From a bacterium (GTDB taxonomy: Bacteria; Patescibacteriota; Microgenomatia; UBA1400; PJMF01), in assembly GCA_900299155.1 (NCBI GenBank), contig OMIS01000085.1:1-19394 (forward strand): 19,394 nucleotides of DNA, written 5' to 3'. The notes under the pieces were generated by a model that was not told the origin of the DNA, searched no databases, and worked only from the letters and a program-made list of their open reading frames with translations. The stretch's first letter is position 1; each line of letters starts with the position of its first letter. The translations under genes and the position numbers were made by a program. This document shows positions 1-7,491 of the stretch, piece after piece.

Positions 1-14
1 ATTTTTTACTTTGC

Positions 15-31
15 AATAGTTAATAACTATT
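15..31. repeat. 8-bp perfect inverted repeat near window start
   Basis: AATAGTTA (15-22) and TAACTATT (24-31) are exact reverse complements separated by one base. The rest of positions 1-117 holds no gene I can support. The palindrome is AT-only apart from one G/C pair per arm, so it would make a weak hairpin. It could be an operator half-site pair or simply chance in AT-rich spacer. It lies about 90 bp beyond the 3' end of tRNA-Glu on the minus strand. Confidence 0.3.
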
Positions 32-117
32 TCTTTCGGGAGATACAAGAAATGTGAAGTTCTGGCTGAGTTTAAATGAAATTGAAAAGGGTTCGAAAAA
101 CTATCCTATATCTCTAA

Positions 118-192
118 TGGTGACCCCATGGAGAATCGAACTCCAATTACCAGGATGAAAACCTGGCGTCCTAACCGTTAGACGATGGGGCC
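118..192 (-). tRNA. tRNA-Glu (anticodon UUC), CCA encoded
   Basis: Read on the minus strand this folds as a full cloverleaf. The acceptor stem GGCCCCA (186-192) pairs with TGGGGTC (122-128), with one G-U pair. The anticodon stem is CCAGG/CCTGG with loop TTTTCAT, giving anticodon TTC. The T arm is TGGAG-TTCGATT-CTCCA. The discriminator is A, followed directly by CCA at 118-120. It charges glutamate and, in an organism relying on GatCAB, sits in the same glutamyl pathway that mischarges tRNA-Gln. It is the only one of the four tRNA genes here with the 3' CCA in the DNA. Its promoter lies just upstream, at 209-238. Confidence 0.97.
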
Positions 193-208
193 GTTTGGAC
201 AAGACTGT

Positions 209-238
209 ATTATACACGCTGCCACCCATATTTTCCAA
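209..238 (-). promoter_or_regulatory. sigma70-type promoter for tRNA-Glu
   Basis: On the minus strand the -35 is TTGGAA (233-238) and the -10 is a perfect TATAAT (209-214), with an 18-nt spacer. Predicted initiation is near 202, about 10 nt before the tRNA 5' end at 192. The 193-326 region is a divergent spacer between this tRNA and the plus-strand gene at 327. Confidence 0.75.
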
Positions 239-326
239 GATCAGTATTTTGAAAGATCCTGTATACATAATCTGGAGTCTATACAAAATTATCTAAAGTT
301 ACGATAATACAAATAAACTTTCCTGC

Positions 327-1046
327 ATGTTACATCAAGAAACTTGGTTGTTACCAAAAGAAGTGATATTAACTACTGCGCGACAGCAGCGGGATAAAGA
401 AAAACCTACGGCTCAAGAACGACAATCGTGGTCTGAGTTGCGTGCTGCAGCTCTCTTTGCGTATGCGCTGATGAAACTCTCCCAGGAAGAGTATGTATTA
501 AAGCCAGTCCCTCTACGCGAGCATGCCCCTGATGTTACGATGGGAAAGCTCACCGCTGTTGATTCAGTCAATGCAATTATCAATGAACAACCCATCGAGG
601 TGGTAAGTTATACTGAGTTTTCAAAACGGGAAAATTTGGCTGAATTCCTCTGGAGAACTAAACTGGATCCGCATAAAAAATGGTATGGATTTCAGACATT
701 AATACTTTGCTATGTTGAAGCGTGCCACATATTAAATTGGGAAAAAATACACACGGAACTGCAGTTAGCAGCTGTGCCAGCATATACTGTGGCAATTATT
801 CATAATCTGAATAATTTAGGCCTGTATGAGGCGGGCATTATATATCCTGAATTAGCTTGGCGAACAACATTTCAATTTTTCCCAGATGTATACAGAATCG
901 AACAAGATAGAAAATGCACTGCTACTTCCACCATGTTACATTCTCAAAATGCTCAATCTCATCTGGTAGCACTGCGATCACATCAAATCTGTACTCACCC
1001 ACCCAGTGATGTGTACGCAAGTATTCGCGCGCCACAACTTGCATAG
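327..1046 (+). CDS. hypothetical protein, 239 aa
   Basis: I do not recognise a family. The product is soluble by composition, with no signal peptide or membrane segment visible. The first ~195 residues look like a genuine, mostly helical protein with Trp/Leu/Glu-rich segments (residues ~110-175). The last ~40 residues are Ser/His/Gln-rich and lie antisense to the 3' end of the yraN-like gene (922-1046), so they are probably not ancestral sequence. The natural end may once have been near base 920, with the reading frame later extended into its neighbour. The start is ATG 327. A weak -10-like GATAAT (303-308) precedes it by 18 nt, and I see no convincing Shine-Dalgarno. The gene is transcribed divergently from tRNA-Glu. 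Confidence 0.6.
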   Translation: MLHQETWLLPKEVILTTARQQRDKEKPTAQERQSWSELRAAALFAYALMKLSQEEYVLKPVPLREHAPDVTMGKLTAVDSVNAIINEQPIEVVSYTEFSKRENLAEFLWRTKLDPHKKWYGFQTLILCYVEACHILNWEKIHTELQLAAVPAYTVAIIHNLNNLGLYEAGIIYPELAWRTTFQFFPDVYRIEQDRKCTATSTMLHSQNAQSHLVALRSHQICTHPPSDVYASIRAPQLA

Positions 1047-1434
1047 ATTTGAGTTTTTTTGTTGAAACTGCACGGCTCGGATCTCCGAAAAATGAGGTAG
1101 AACGGCTTTTAACTTCACAAAAAATAAGTGTTTCGCCTGGATTTGTACCAGCAGAGTTTGTCACTTTTGTTTGTTCTGTATTTTTTGAACCAAGTGAGGC
1201 GTCATCTGACATCCAAAGAGAATTTTTATCTTCCAGAGGTGCAATTGCAATAATATCCACTTCATGCAAACCAAAACGGACGTTGGTATCTACAATTTGA
1301 AAGTTTTTATTCTGGAGAAACTGTATAGCACGCTGTTCACCGAGTGAACCAGCAGAAAAATTATGCAGCCGCTGTTGAAGCGACGTTAGCTTTCTTTTCT
1401 CTAATTCTGGTGGCTGCTTTACCGATACGTTCAC
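922..1434 (-). CDS. yraN: YraN/UPF0102-family nuclease-like protein
   Basis: This belongs to the UPF0102 (YraN) family, which has a restriction-endonuclease-like fold. Its cellular role is not firmly settled; it is commonly linked to DNA or Holliday-junction processing. Visible motifs are the N-terminal GSLGEQRA helix (29-36), H-E-V-D at 57-60 (family consensus GEID, so the Gly is replaced by His), E-V-K at 107-109, FGDPSRAVSTKK (116-127) and the C-terminal RFDVIAV strand (149-155). The acidic/Lys nuclease set (E58, D60, E107, K109) is intact. Between HEVD and EVK there is a ~35-residue Ser/Thr/Asn-rich insert (about 67-100) not typical of the family. The start used is GTG 1434, inside rplS, giving a 74-nt overlap. 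The first ~20 residues are low-value sequence, so the true start is uncertain. Adjacency to rplS is common for this family and supports the call. Confidence 0.85.
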   Translation of the reverse strand: MNVSVKQPPELEKRKLTSLQQRLHNFSAGSLGEQRAIQFLQNKNFQIVDTNVRFGLHEVDIIAIAPLEDKNSLWMSDDASLGSKNTEQTKVTNSAGTNPGETLIFCEVKSRSTSFFGDPSRAVSTKKLKSMQVVAREYLRTHHWVGEYRFDVIAVLPDEIEHFENVTWWK

Positions 1435-1714
1435 GCAGGTAGTATAACTTACTGCGGCGGACGTGTCCTTTACTCTTTACTTCAATTTTCTTCAAACCTG
1501 GTAAGTGGAGTGGGTAAATGCGTTCAACACCAACACCATTGGTACCAACGCGGCGAACGGTGAAGGATTTCCCTGCACCAGCATTTTTGATAGCAATTAA
1601 TAAGCCTTCAAAAATCTGAACGCGAGTTTTCTCCCCTTCACTAATTTCTTGGTGAACACGGATGGTGTCGCCAACGGTAATACTTGAGTCTGAGTGTGTG
1701 AATGATAATGCCAT
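1361..1714 (-). CDS. rplS: 50S ribosomal protein L19
   Basis: L19 is a structural protein of the large ribosomal subunit at the 30S-50S interface. At 117 aa it matches the usual length. Diagnostic strings are FEGLLIAI (35-42), SFTVRR (50-55), the GVGVERIYPLHLPG stretch (about 61-74) and GHVRRSKLYYLRERIGKAA (83-101). The C-terminus is a short Lys/Ala tail. The start is ATG 1714, 11 nt after a TACAAT -10 box, so the mRNA leader would be only a few bases. It is followed on the same strand by the yraN-like gene, which begins inside the last 74 nt of this frame, so the two are probably co-transcribed and translationally coupled. Confidence 0.97.
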   Translation of the reverse strand: MALSFTHSDSSITVGDTIRVHQEISEGEKTRVQIFEGLLIAIKNAGAGKSFTVRRVGTNGVGVERIYPLHLPGLKKIEVKSKGHVRRSKLYYLRERIGKAATRIREKKANVASTAAA

Positions 1715-1725
1715 ACGAAGTCTGT

Positions 1726-1755
1726 ATTGTACTTGACTGAAAGAGATAATGCAAG
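1726..1755 (-). promoter_or_regulatory. promoter of rplS-yraN
   Basis: On the minus strand the -35-like TTGCAT (1750-1755) and -10 TACAAT (1726-1731, five of six consensus) are separated by 18 nt. The start codon is only 11 nt past the -10 box. Initiation would therefore fall about 4-6 nt before the ATG, with no room for a Shine-Dalgarno. The -35 is weak. Confidence 0.6.
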
Positions 1756-1849
1756 AGAAGGGTTTAGGACTAGAAGTTCAAGTATGCTCTGAAATAGACC
1801 CAGATGAGTACCAAGAAAAATCCGTCAGGGGCAAGTTTCACCTCTGTTT

Positions 1850-1858
1850 TGTTATAAT
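1850..1858 (+). promoter_or_regulatory. extended -10 promoter for the small gene at 1879
   Basis: TGtTATAAT at 1850-1858 is a perfect -10 hexamer with the TGn extension. No good -35 is visible at the usual distance, which is tolerable for extended -10 promoters. Initiation near 1865 would give a ~14-nt leader to ATG 1879, or a ~98-nt leader to the alternative ATG 1963. It sits back-to-back with the rplS promoter (1726-1755). Confidence 0.6.
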
Positions 1859-1878
1859 ACATATTTAGTGCGTAGAAT

Positions 1879-2259
1879 ATGCTCTTCTCAGCAAGCAAAT
1901 TGCATAGCATAAGAGAAAAATCATGGCAGAGGAAAAGTGCACAAAGTGTATTGAAAGGGAATATGGCATTCAATATCATTGAAAGAATGTTTAGAAGAAG
2001 TGAGGATGGTGGCTTAAATGGTAACAGTTCAAGTTCTACCAAAGCAGCTGAAACTCTCTCTGCTCCACTTCGAAATGAAAAACCAACTAAAACATTCCCA
2101 CAGGGAACAGTGAAAAGTGAAGGTGGGTGTTTACACTTTAAGGAGGTAGCTGATGCCTGGTATACGTTGGCAGAGCTACACAGATTACATCCAGAAATTG
2201 CTGAAAAAGCAGCGAAGGATGGATCGCTTAATGATCACTTCAGCGGATTTATCCACTAA
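1879..2259 (+). CDS. small hypothetical protein (126 aa, or 98 aa from an internal start)
   Basis: No family is recognised. From the second ATG (1963) the protein begins with a basic amphipathic helix (MAFNIIERMFRR), then a Ser/Asn/Thr-rich low-complexity linker, then a compact C-terminal helical part containing HFKEVADAWYTLAEL and HPEIAEKAAKDGS. ATG 1963 is preceded by AAAGGGA (1954-1960), which resembles a Shine-Dalgarno with short spacing. ATG 1879 is favoured only by its closeness to the promoter, so the N-terminus is undecided. The TAA stop (2257-2259) directly abuts the pyrG stop (2260-2262) on the other strand with no gap and no obvious terminator. A soluble cytoplasmic protein is likely. 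Function unknown. Confidence 0.6.
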   Translation: MLFSASKLHSIREKSWQRKSAQSVLKGNMAFNIIERMFRRSEDGGLNGNSSSSTKAAETLSAPLRNEKPTKTFPQGTVKSEGGCLHFKEVADAWYTLAELHRLHPEIAEKAAKDGSLNDHFSGFIH

Positions 2260-3960
2260 CTAAGCCTTAAACTTCGCAACTGCCTTCAAGAACTCCACAA
2301 AAATTGGGTGTGGTTTGAGTGGCTGAGATTTATACTCAGGATGTGCCTGTGTAGCAATGAAAAATGGATGCATCTCTTGAGGAAGTTCGATCATTTCCAC
2401 AAAAAAGTCATCAGGTGATGTCCCTGAAATCACAAATCCTTTATCTTCAAGTTGTTTGCGGTAGTCATTATTAAACTCAAATCTATGGCGGTGTCGTTCA
2501 GAAATTAAGTTTTTCTTGGCGTCCTTGAATGCGCCATGTTCTTTGTAAATCTTGTGTGCCAGCGTGCCTGGTTTCAAAACACAGTCGTATGCACCCAAGC
2601 GCATACTTGCACCCTCACCTTTAATTCTTTGGTACCGTTCATCAAATGGAATACTATGAATAATTGGATACATCGTGTTTGGATCTACTTCAGTTGTGTG
2701 CGCGCCTTTGAGACCACAAACAGTACGAGCAAACTCAATTGAAGCAAGCTGCATACCATAACAGAGGCCAAGATATGGCACTTTGTTCTCACGAGCATAC
2801 TTAATAGCAGCAATTTTGCCCTCTACACCGCGTTCTCCCCAGCCGATTGGTACAATAATACCGTCAGCAGCTTCTAGGCGGGCCTGAACTTCAGGTGCTT
2901 TTTTCTCAAGTTGTTCTGCATTTATAAAATCTAAATTGATGTCTACTTCGTTATTCCAGCTGGCGAAGTTTAATGACTCAATTAAGGAATAATAAGAATC
3001 TTTTAATTCATAGTCACCAGTGGCGATGTACTTGGCGATGATAGCCACCGTAACTGTCTTTTTCTGTGGTGTTTTGATTTTTTCTACCAGTTCACGCCAA
3101 GGTTGGAGATTCCCCCGTTTTAGTGGCAATCCCAGCTCAGTGAGCACCAACTTATCAAACTCTTGTTCATCAAAAATGAGTGGCAGTTCGTAAATAGTTT
3201 CACAATCAGGATTGGAGATCACATGTTTCTTATCCATGTTGCAGTAGTACGCCACTTTTTCTTTACGCTTCTCATCAATCATTACCTCTGCTCTACCCAC
3301 AATAAATTCAGGCTGAATACCCATACTATTGAGTAATTTTACGGAAAGCTGTGTGGGTTTTGATTTTAATTCATTGATATGTCCAGGCATTGGGAAGTAT
3401 GTAACGTGAATGTGGACTACATCATTGGGCTGCTTGAGCTTCATGGTACGGTATGCTTCATAGTAAATAGCATTCTGATATTCGCCTGCTGTACCGCCTA
3501 ATTCAACTAAAATGATATCAAAACCCTTGGCAGTTTCTTTAATACGGCGGATGACTTCGTCTGGTACATAAGGAATAGCGTCCACGGTAGCACCATTAAA
3601 GTGTAGATCTTGTGTGCGCTTGATCACCGTAGTGTAGATTTGCCCAATCGTTGTGAAGTTGGCGTTCCCTACTTCTTGTGAGAGAAACCGCTCATATGAG
3701 CCTAAATCTAGATCTGCTTCAAGTCCATCTTCACATAAAAAGACGTCACCATGCTCGACAGGATTAATGTTGCCTGAATCTAAGTTGAGGTAATTTTCAC
3801 ATTTAATATTGGTGACAGTAAAACCGCGGTTTTTAAGCAGTAACCCAAGAGACGCAGCAGTGATACCTTTGCCGAGCCCTGAAAGGACGCCGCCTGAAAC
3901 AAAGATATATTTTGTGGGATTTTGTTGTGTTGTGTTTGAGTTTGTACCATGCATTTGCAT
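2260..3960 (-). CDS. pyrG: CTP synthase (glutamine-hydrolysing), divergent
   Basis: It makes CTP from UTP, ATP and glutamine, the last step of de novo pyrimidine synthesis. The 566 aa split into an N-terminal amidoligase domain (~14-280) and a C-terminal class I glutamine amidotransferase domain (~305-560). The P-loop-like GVLSGLGKG, the metal-binding EDG and VELGG positions, and the UTP-site SKPTQLSV are present. In the amidotransferase domain the nucleophile string is GLCYGMQ, with the catalytic HPE near the end. Departures from the usual sequence are NYLNLDSGNI where DPYxNxDPGTM is normal, GEYQN where GDIES is normal, and PIGWG where PGGFG is normal. The start is ATG 3960; a second ATG lies two codons on (MQM). 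A TATAAT box 8 nt upstream points to a leaderless mRNA. The 3' end abuts a convergent small gene. Confidence 0.95.
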   Translation of the reverse strand: MQMHGTNSNTTQQNPTKYIFVSGGVLSGLGKGITAASLGLLLKNRGFTVTNIKCENYLNLDSGNINPVEHGDVFLCEDGLEADLDLGSYERFLSQEVGNANFTTIGQIYTTVIKRTQDLHFNGATVDAIPYVPDEVIRRIKETAKGFDIILVELGGTAGEYQNAIYYEAYRTMKLKQPNDVVHIHVTYFPMPGHINELKSKPTQLSVKLLNSMGIQPEFIVGRAEVMIDEKRKEKVAYYCNMDKKHVISNPDCETIYELPLIFDEQEFDKLVLTELGLPLKRGNLQPWRELVEKIKTPQKKTVTVAIIAKYIATGDYELKDSYYSLIESLNFASWNNEVDINLDFINAEQLEKKAPEVQARLEAADGIIVPIGWGERGVEGKIAAIKYARENKVPYLGLCYGMQLASIEFARTVCGLKGAHTTEVDPNTMYPIIHSIPFDERYQRIKGEGASMRLGAYDCVLKPGTLAHKIYKEHGAFKDAKKNLISERHRHRFEFNNDYRKQLEDKGFVISGTSPDDFFVEMIELPQEMHPFFIATQAHPEYKSQPLKPHPIFVEFLKAVAKFKA

Positions 3961-3968
3961 GGAATTAC

Positions 3969-3974
3969 ATTATA
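3969..3974 (-). promoter_or_regulatory. -10 box of pyrG
   Basis: A perfect TATAAT lies on the minus strand, 8 nt from ATG 3960. The -35 region is weak (TTCCCA-like about 16 nt upstream). The position predicts transcription starting at or within a few bases of the start codon. It separates pyrG from the dnaE operon, whose stop is at 4005. Confidence 0.6.
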
Positions 3975-4004
3975 CTAAGAGCTCCACATATGGGAAGAGG
4001 GAAT

Positions 4005-7000
4005 TTATTCGGTCTTAGCTAAGAGTTGTTGTACCTGTGTTTCTAGGTCTTTGTCCCATGCGACACCGTAAGGAAGGAGCATCCGTTGGGGTTGTGCGCC
4101 GTTGGGGATCAGTACTACTACACTATCATTTCCTTGATGTGCTTTGAGTAATTTACCCAGTTCGCTGAGTGTGGATTTACCCGTATGTCTAGGTATAAAG
4201 ATCTCGTGGTCTGCGTCGTGAGCCTGTGGTGCAGCTTCACTTTCCGTCGGCACCGATACTTTTTCAACCACGAGCTGCATGTCATCTTCTCGTTTATCAA
4301 TCTTTGCTTTCAAGAGCATGACTGAGTCGTTTTGAATGAGGGTCTCAAAGTCTTTATAGGTGCGGGGGAAAAAGACGACATCAAGTGCCCCAGATCCATC
4401 ATCAAACTTGCCAAACGCCATGGTGCTATTGGTTTTTTTGGTCTGGACGGTGCGCAAATTGGTGAGGATTCCTCCAAAGTTGAACGTTTGTCCCATATGG
4501 ATTGTGTCATCAAGCTCTTCAATTTTTTTGTTGGCACGCTTACTGACATAGGTTAATGCCTGTGCCATCGGGTGATCAGTGAGATAGACACCGAGCAGTT
4601 CTTTTTCGAAAGAAAGTAGCTCTGCCTTGGGGTATTCAGCCAGTTGCGGGAATGTATCGTGTAGTTCACGAGCTGCACTTACTCCTTGAAAGAGTGAATC
4701 CTGCCCTTGATCTACTGATTCGAGTTTTGCCGCAGAATTCCTGATGTCCTCGAGATTCTCTAGCATACTTGAGCGTGTGCCAAACCGGTCCATCGCTCCG
4801 ACTTTGATTAAACATTCAATCGTGGTTTTATTTACTTTTCTGCCATCGGTTTCGTTAATAAACTGCGTGAAAGATGTGAATTCCCCTACTCTTGCACGAG
4901 TTTCAATAATATTATCAATTGCCGCAGAACCTACATGTTTAATAGCGGTAAAGCCAAAGCGTATCGCCATCCCTTCCAATGAATCCTTAACATGTTCAAT
5001 AGAAAAGTCTGCAAAAGATTTATTTATATCTGGCGGGAACAGTTTGATGCCCATTGCTTTACAGTTTTCAACACCCACAGCAATTTTCACATCTCTGGTA
5101 GCTGCCCCAGAACCAGACTCAATACTGAGCAGTGCGGTCATGTACTCAATCGGATAGTTTGCCTTGAGAAATGCAGTCTGGTAGGCGATCATCGCATAGC
5201 AGGTAGCATGGGCTTTATTAAATCCGTAGTTGGCGAATGCTTCAATAAACCCCCAGACTTTTTCTGCCACTTCACGTTTGTACCCTTTTTCTACGGATTG
5301 ATCAGTAAACCGCTTTTTATTCTCATCCAGCAGCTTTTTCTTCTTTTTACCAATCGCGCGACGTAAGATGTCTGCTTCACCCAGCGTGTAGCCTGCCATG
5401 ACATTAGCAATCTGCAAGATCTGCTCCTGGTACACCATTACTCCGTACGTTTCTTTAAGAATTGGCTCAAGAGACGGATCTGGGTATACAATTTTCTCTG
5501 GCGCGTGTTTGCCCTCAATAAAAGTGGGTATCAGCTCCATTGGCCCTGGGCGATACAACGCCACCATAGCGGTAATATCAGAAAATTGGTTGGGGCGCAG
5601 TGTCCGAGCCACTCTCTTCATACCTGCAGATTCCAGCTGGAAGACGCCCATTGTTTCACCAGAGGAAAGTAAGTCAAACGTCGGTTTATCATCAAGGGGG
5701 ATGTTATCTATATCAATCTCGATATTCTTTTCTTGTTTAATGAGGAGCAGTGCTTTTTGAATGATCGAGAGGTTGCGCAGTCCCAAGAAGTCAAACTTTA
5801 ATAACCCAATCGCATCATCAGAAACGTTACAGTCCAGGGCGTACATATCAAATTGAGTGATAGTTTTGCCTGTTTTACTATCACGCTGAACTGGGGTGTA
5901 GTTGTCGATAGGTTTGTCAGTGATCACAAGTGCTGCAGCATGCACAGAACTGTGCCGCACGACACCTTCTACTTGCATTGCTAAATCAATTAATTTCTTG
6001 AATTTTGGTTGCTTGTAATACTCAGCCAGTTCAGGAACAGTTTCAAGTGATTCTTTCAAGCTAGTCTTTTTGCCAGGATTGTTGGGAATGAGCTTGGCAA
6101 TAGTATCTGGATCTTCATAGGGTAGCCCAAGTACGCGCCCAATGTCTCTGATGGCCACCCGAGCTTCCATTCTTCCGAAGGTGATGACGTGGCCGACGTG
6201 ATCGTTGCCATATTTTTCTGCCACATACTCAATGGTTTTTTCACGCGTGGTATCAGCAAAGTCGATATCAATATCTGGAGGTGTGGGACGTTGCGGATTC
6301 AAAAACCGTTCGAAGGCAAGTCCGTGCTGCATGGGGTTGACTGTCGTAATATTTAAGACATAGGAAACAAGTGAGCCAGCTGCAGAACCTCTTCCTGGAC
6401 CAACCGCCACTCCATGTGTTTTTGACCAGTTTACAAAATCCTGCGTAATTAAAAAGTATGCTGCATAGCCCTTATTGATAATAACGTCCATTTCATAGTT
6501 CAGCCGATCTTCAAGCTCTTGGGTAACTTCCTTGAATTTCTTACGAAGCCCCTGTTGTGCCATTTTCTTGAACTGGGTGATGACTGTTTCCCCAGGAGGC
6601 AGTGGGAAGGCTGGAAAGATCAGCTGACCAGTGGGAATAGTGATTTCACAAGATTCCGCAATTTTCACGGTGTTGGCAATTGCATCTGGGTAGTCTTTGA
6701 ATAATTCCAGCATTTCCTCCGTGGAACGAAGGTAAAAATCTGGTGAATCCATCATCGTCATCCGCTTTTCATCAGAGATAAGTTTGCGGGTCTGCACACA
6801 GAGTAATGCATCTTGGGCAAACGCAGCATCTTTGGTCACATAGTGGACGTCATTGGTGGCCACGAGCGGGATATCCAGTTCACGAGCCAACTGGACTTGG
6901 AGTTTAGTGAGTTCAGTCAACTCCTCAATTGCAGGATGTGCTTGGATCTCAACATAGTACCTGTCTTTGAATAGATCCTTGTATCGCTGTAGTTCAGCAC

Positions 7001-7478
7001 GAGCTTCATCTAATCTGCCATCTCGTAAATAGCGGTTGAAGATACTACTCATACAACCACTCGTCGCAATCACCCCATCAGCATGCTTGCTTAAGACTTC
7101 AAAATCAATGCGAGGGCGGTACGAAAAACCTTCTAGGTTGCCAATCGAAACAAGCTTTAGAAGATTGCGGTAGCCATCCAAATTTTGAGCAAGGAGTGTC
7201 AAGTGTGCTTGATCACCACCCATTTTAGATTGCTTATCAAAACGTGAGTTTTTAGCGATGTATGCCTCTACACCAATGATGGGCTTCATTTCCTGTTTGC
7301 GGCACTCATTATAAAAATGCAGTGCCCCATACATGCCACCATGATCAGTTAATCCAATTGCAGTCTGTCCCAGTTCTTTGGCTTTGGCAATCAGCTTCGG
7401 GATACGGCATAACCCATCAAGCATGGAGTACTCGGTATGAACGTGCAGATGAACAAATGCTTGATTTTCAGTGGACAT
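4005..7478 (-). CDS. dnaE: DNA polymerase III subunit alpha (DnaE1 type)
   Basis: This is the catalytic subunit of the replicative polymerase. Starting at ATG 7478 it is 1157 aa, close to the E. coli length of 1160. An in-frame upstream ATG at 7559 would add 27 residues that only re-read the gatB 3' end, so it is rejected. The domain order is as follows. An N-terminal PHP domain contains HLHVHTEYS (10-18) and the GLTDHGGMYGALHF stretch. The palm carries PDIDIDF at about 400-406 (two catalytic Asp) and LLKFDFLGLR near 555-565 (third Asp). Then come a fingers region, a helix-hairpin-helix segment, and a C-terminal OB fold (FGGILTNLRTV, ~995) with a short tail. There is no proofreading exonuclease insertion of the PolC type. 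It starts 13 nt after the gatB stop with no clear Shine-Dalgarno, and is the last gene of the lemA-htpX-gatCAB-dnaE run. Confidence 0.97.
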   Translation of the reverse strand: MSTENQAFVHLHVHTEYSMLDGLCRIPKLIAKAKELGQTAIGLTDHGGMYGALHFYNECRKQEMKPIIGVEAYIAKNSRFDKQSKMGGDQAHLTLLAQNLDGYRNLLKLVSIGNLEGFSYRPRIDFEVLSKHADGVIATSGCMSSIFNRYLRDGRLDEARAELQRYKDLFKDRYYVEIQAHPAIEELTELTKLQVQLARELDIPLVATNDVHYVTKDAAFAQDALLCVQTRKLISDEKRMTMMDSPDFYLRSTEEMLELFKDYPDAIANTVKIAESCEITIPTGQLIFPAFPLPPGETVITQFKKMAQQGLRKKFKEVTQELEDRLNYEMDVIINKGYAAYFLITQDFVNWSKTHGVAVGPGRGSAAGSLVSYVLNITTVNPMQHGLAFERFLNPQRPTPPDIDIDFADTTREKTIEYVAEKYGNDHVGHVITFGRMEARVAIRDIGRVLGLPYEDPDTIAKLIPNNPGKKTSLKESLETVPELAEYYKQPKFKKLIDLAMQVEGVVRHSSVHAAALVITDKPIDNYTPVQRDSKTGKTITQFDMYALDCNVSDDAIGLLKFDFLGLRNLSIIQKALLLIKQEKNIEIDIDNIPLDDKPTFDLLSSGETMGVFQLESAGMKRVARTLRPNQFSDITAMVALYRPGPMELIPTFIEGKHAPEKIVYPDPSLEPILKETYGVMVYQEQILQIANVMAGYTLGEADILRRAIGKKKKKLLDENKKRFTDQSVEKGYKREVAEKVWGFIEAFANYGFNKAHATCYAMIAYQTAFLKANYPIEYMTALLSIESGSGAATRDVKIAVGVENCKAMGIKLFPPDINKSFADFSIEHVKDSLEGMAIRFGFTAIKHVGSAAIDNIIETRARVGEFTSFTQFINETDGRKVNKTTIECLIKVGAMDRFGTRSSMLENLEDIRNSAAKLESVDQGQDSLFQGVSAARELHDTFPQLAEYPKAELLSFEKELLGVYLTDHPMAQALTYVSKRANKKIEELDDTIHMGQTFNFGGILTNLRTVQTKKTNSTMAFGKFDDGSGALDVVFFPRTYKDFETLIQNDSVMLLKAKIDKREDDMQLVVEKVSVPTESEAAPQAHDADHEIFIPRHTGKSTLSELGKLLKAHQGNDSVVVLIPNGAQPQRMLLPYGVAWDKDLETQVQQLLAKTE

Positions 7479-7491
7479 GACACTGACAATC

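Noticed and set aside
4013..4024. 12-bp palindrome TCTTAGCTAAGA at the dnaE 3' end
   Set aside because: It lies in the final dnaE codons and over its stop, has no loop or T tract, and can be explained by chance; no regulatory role is supported.
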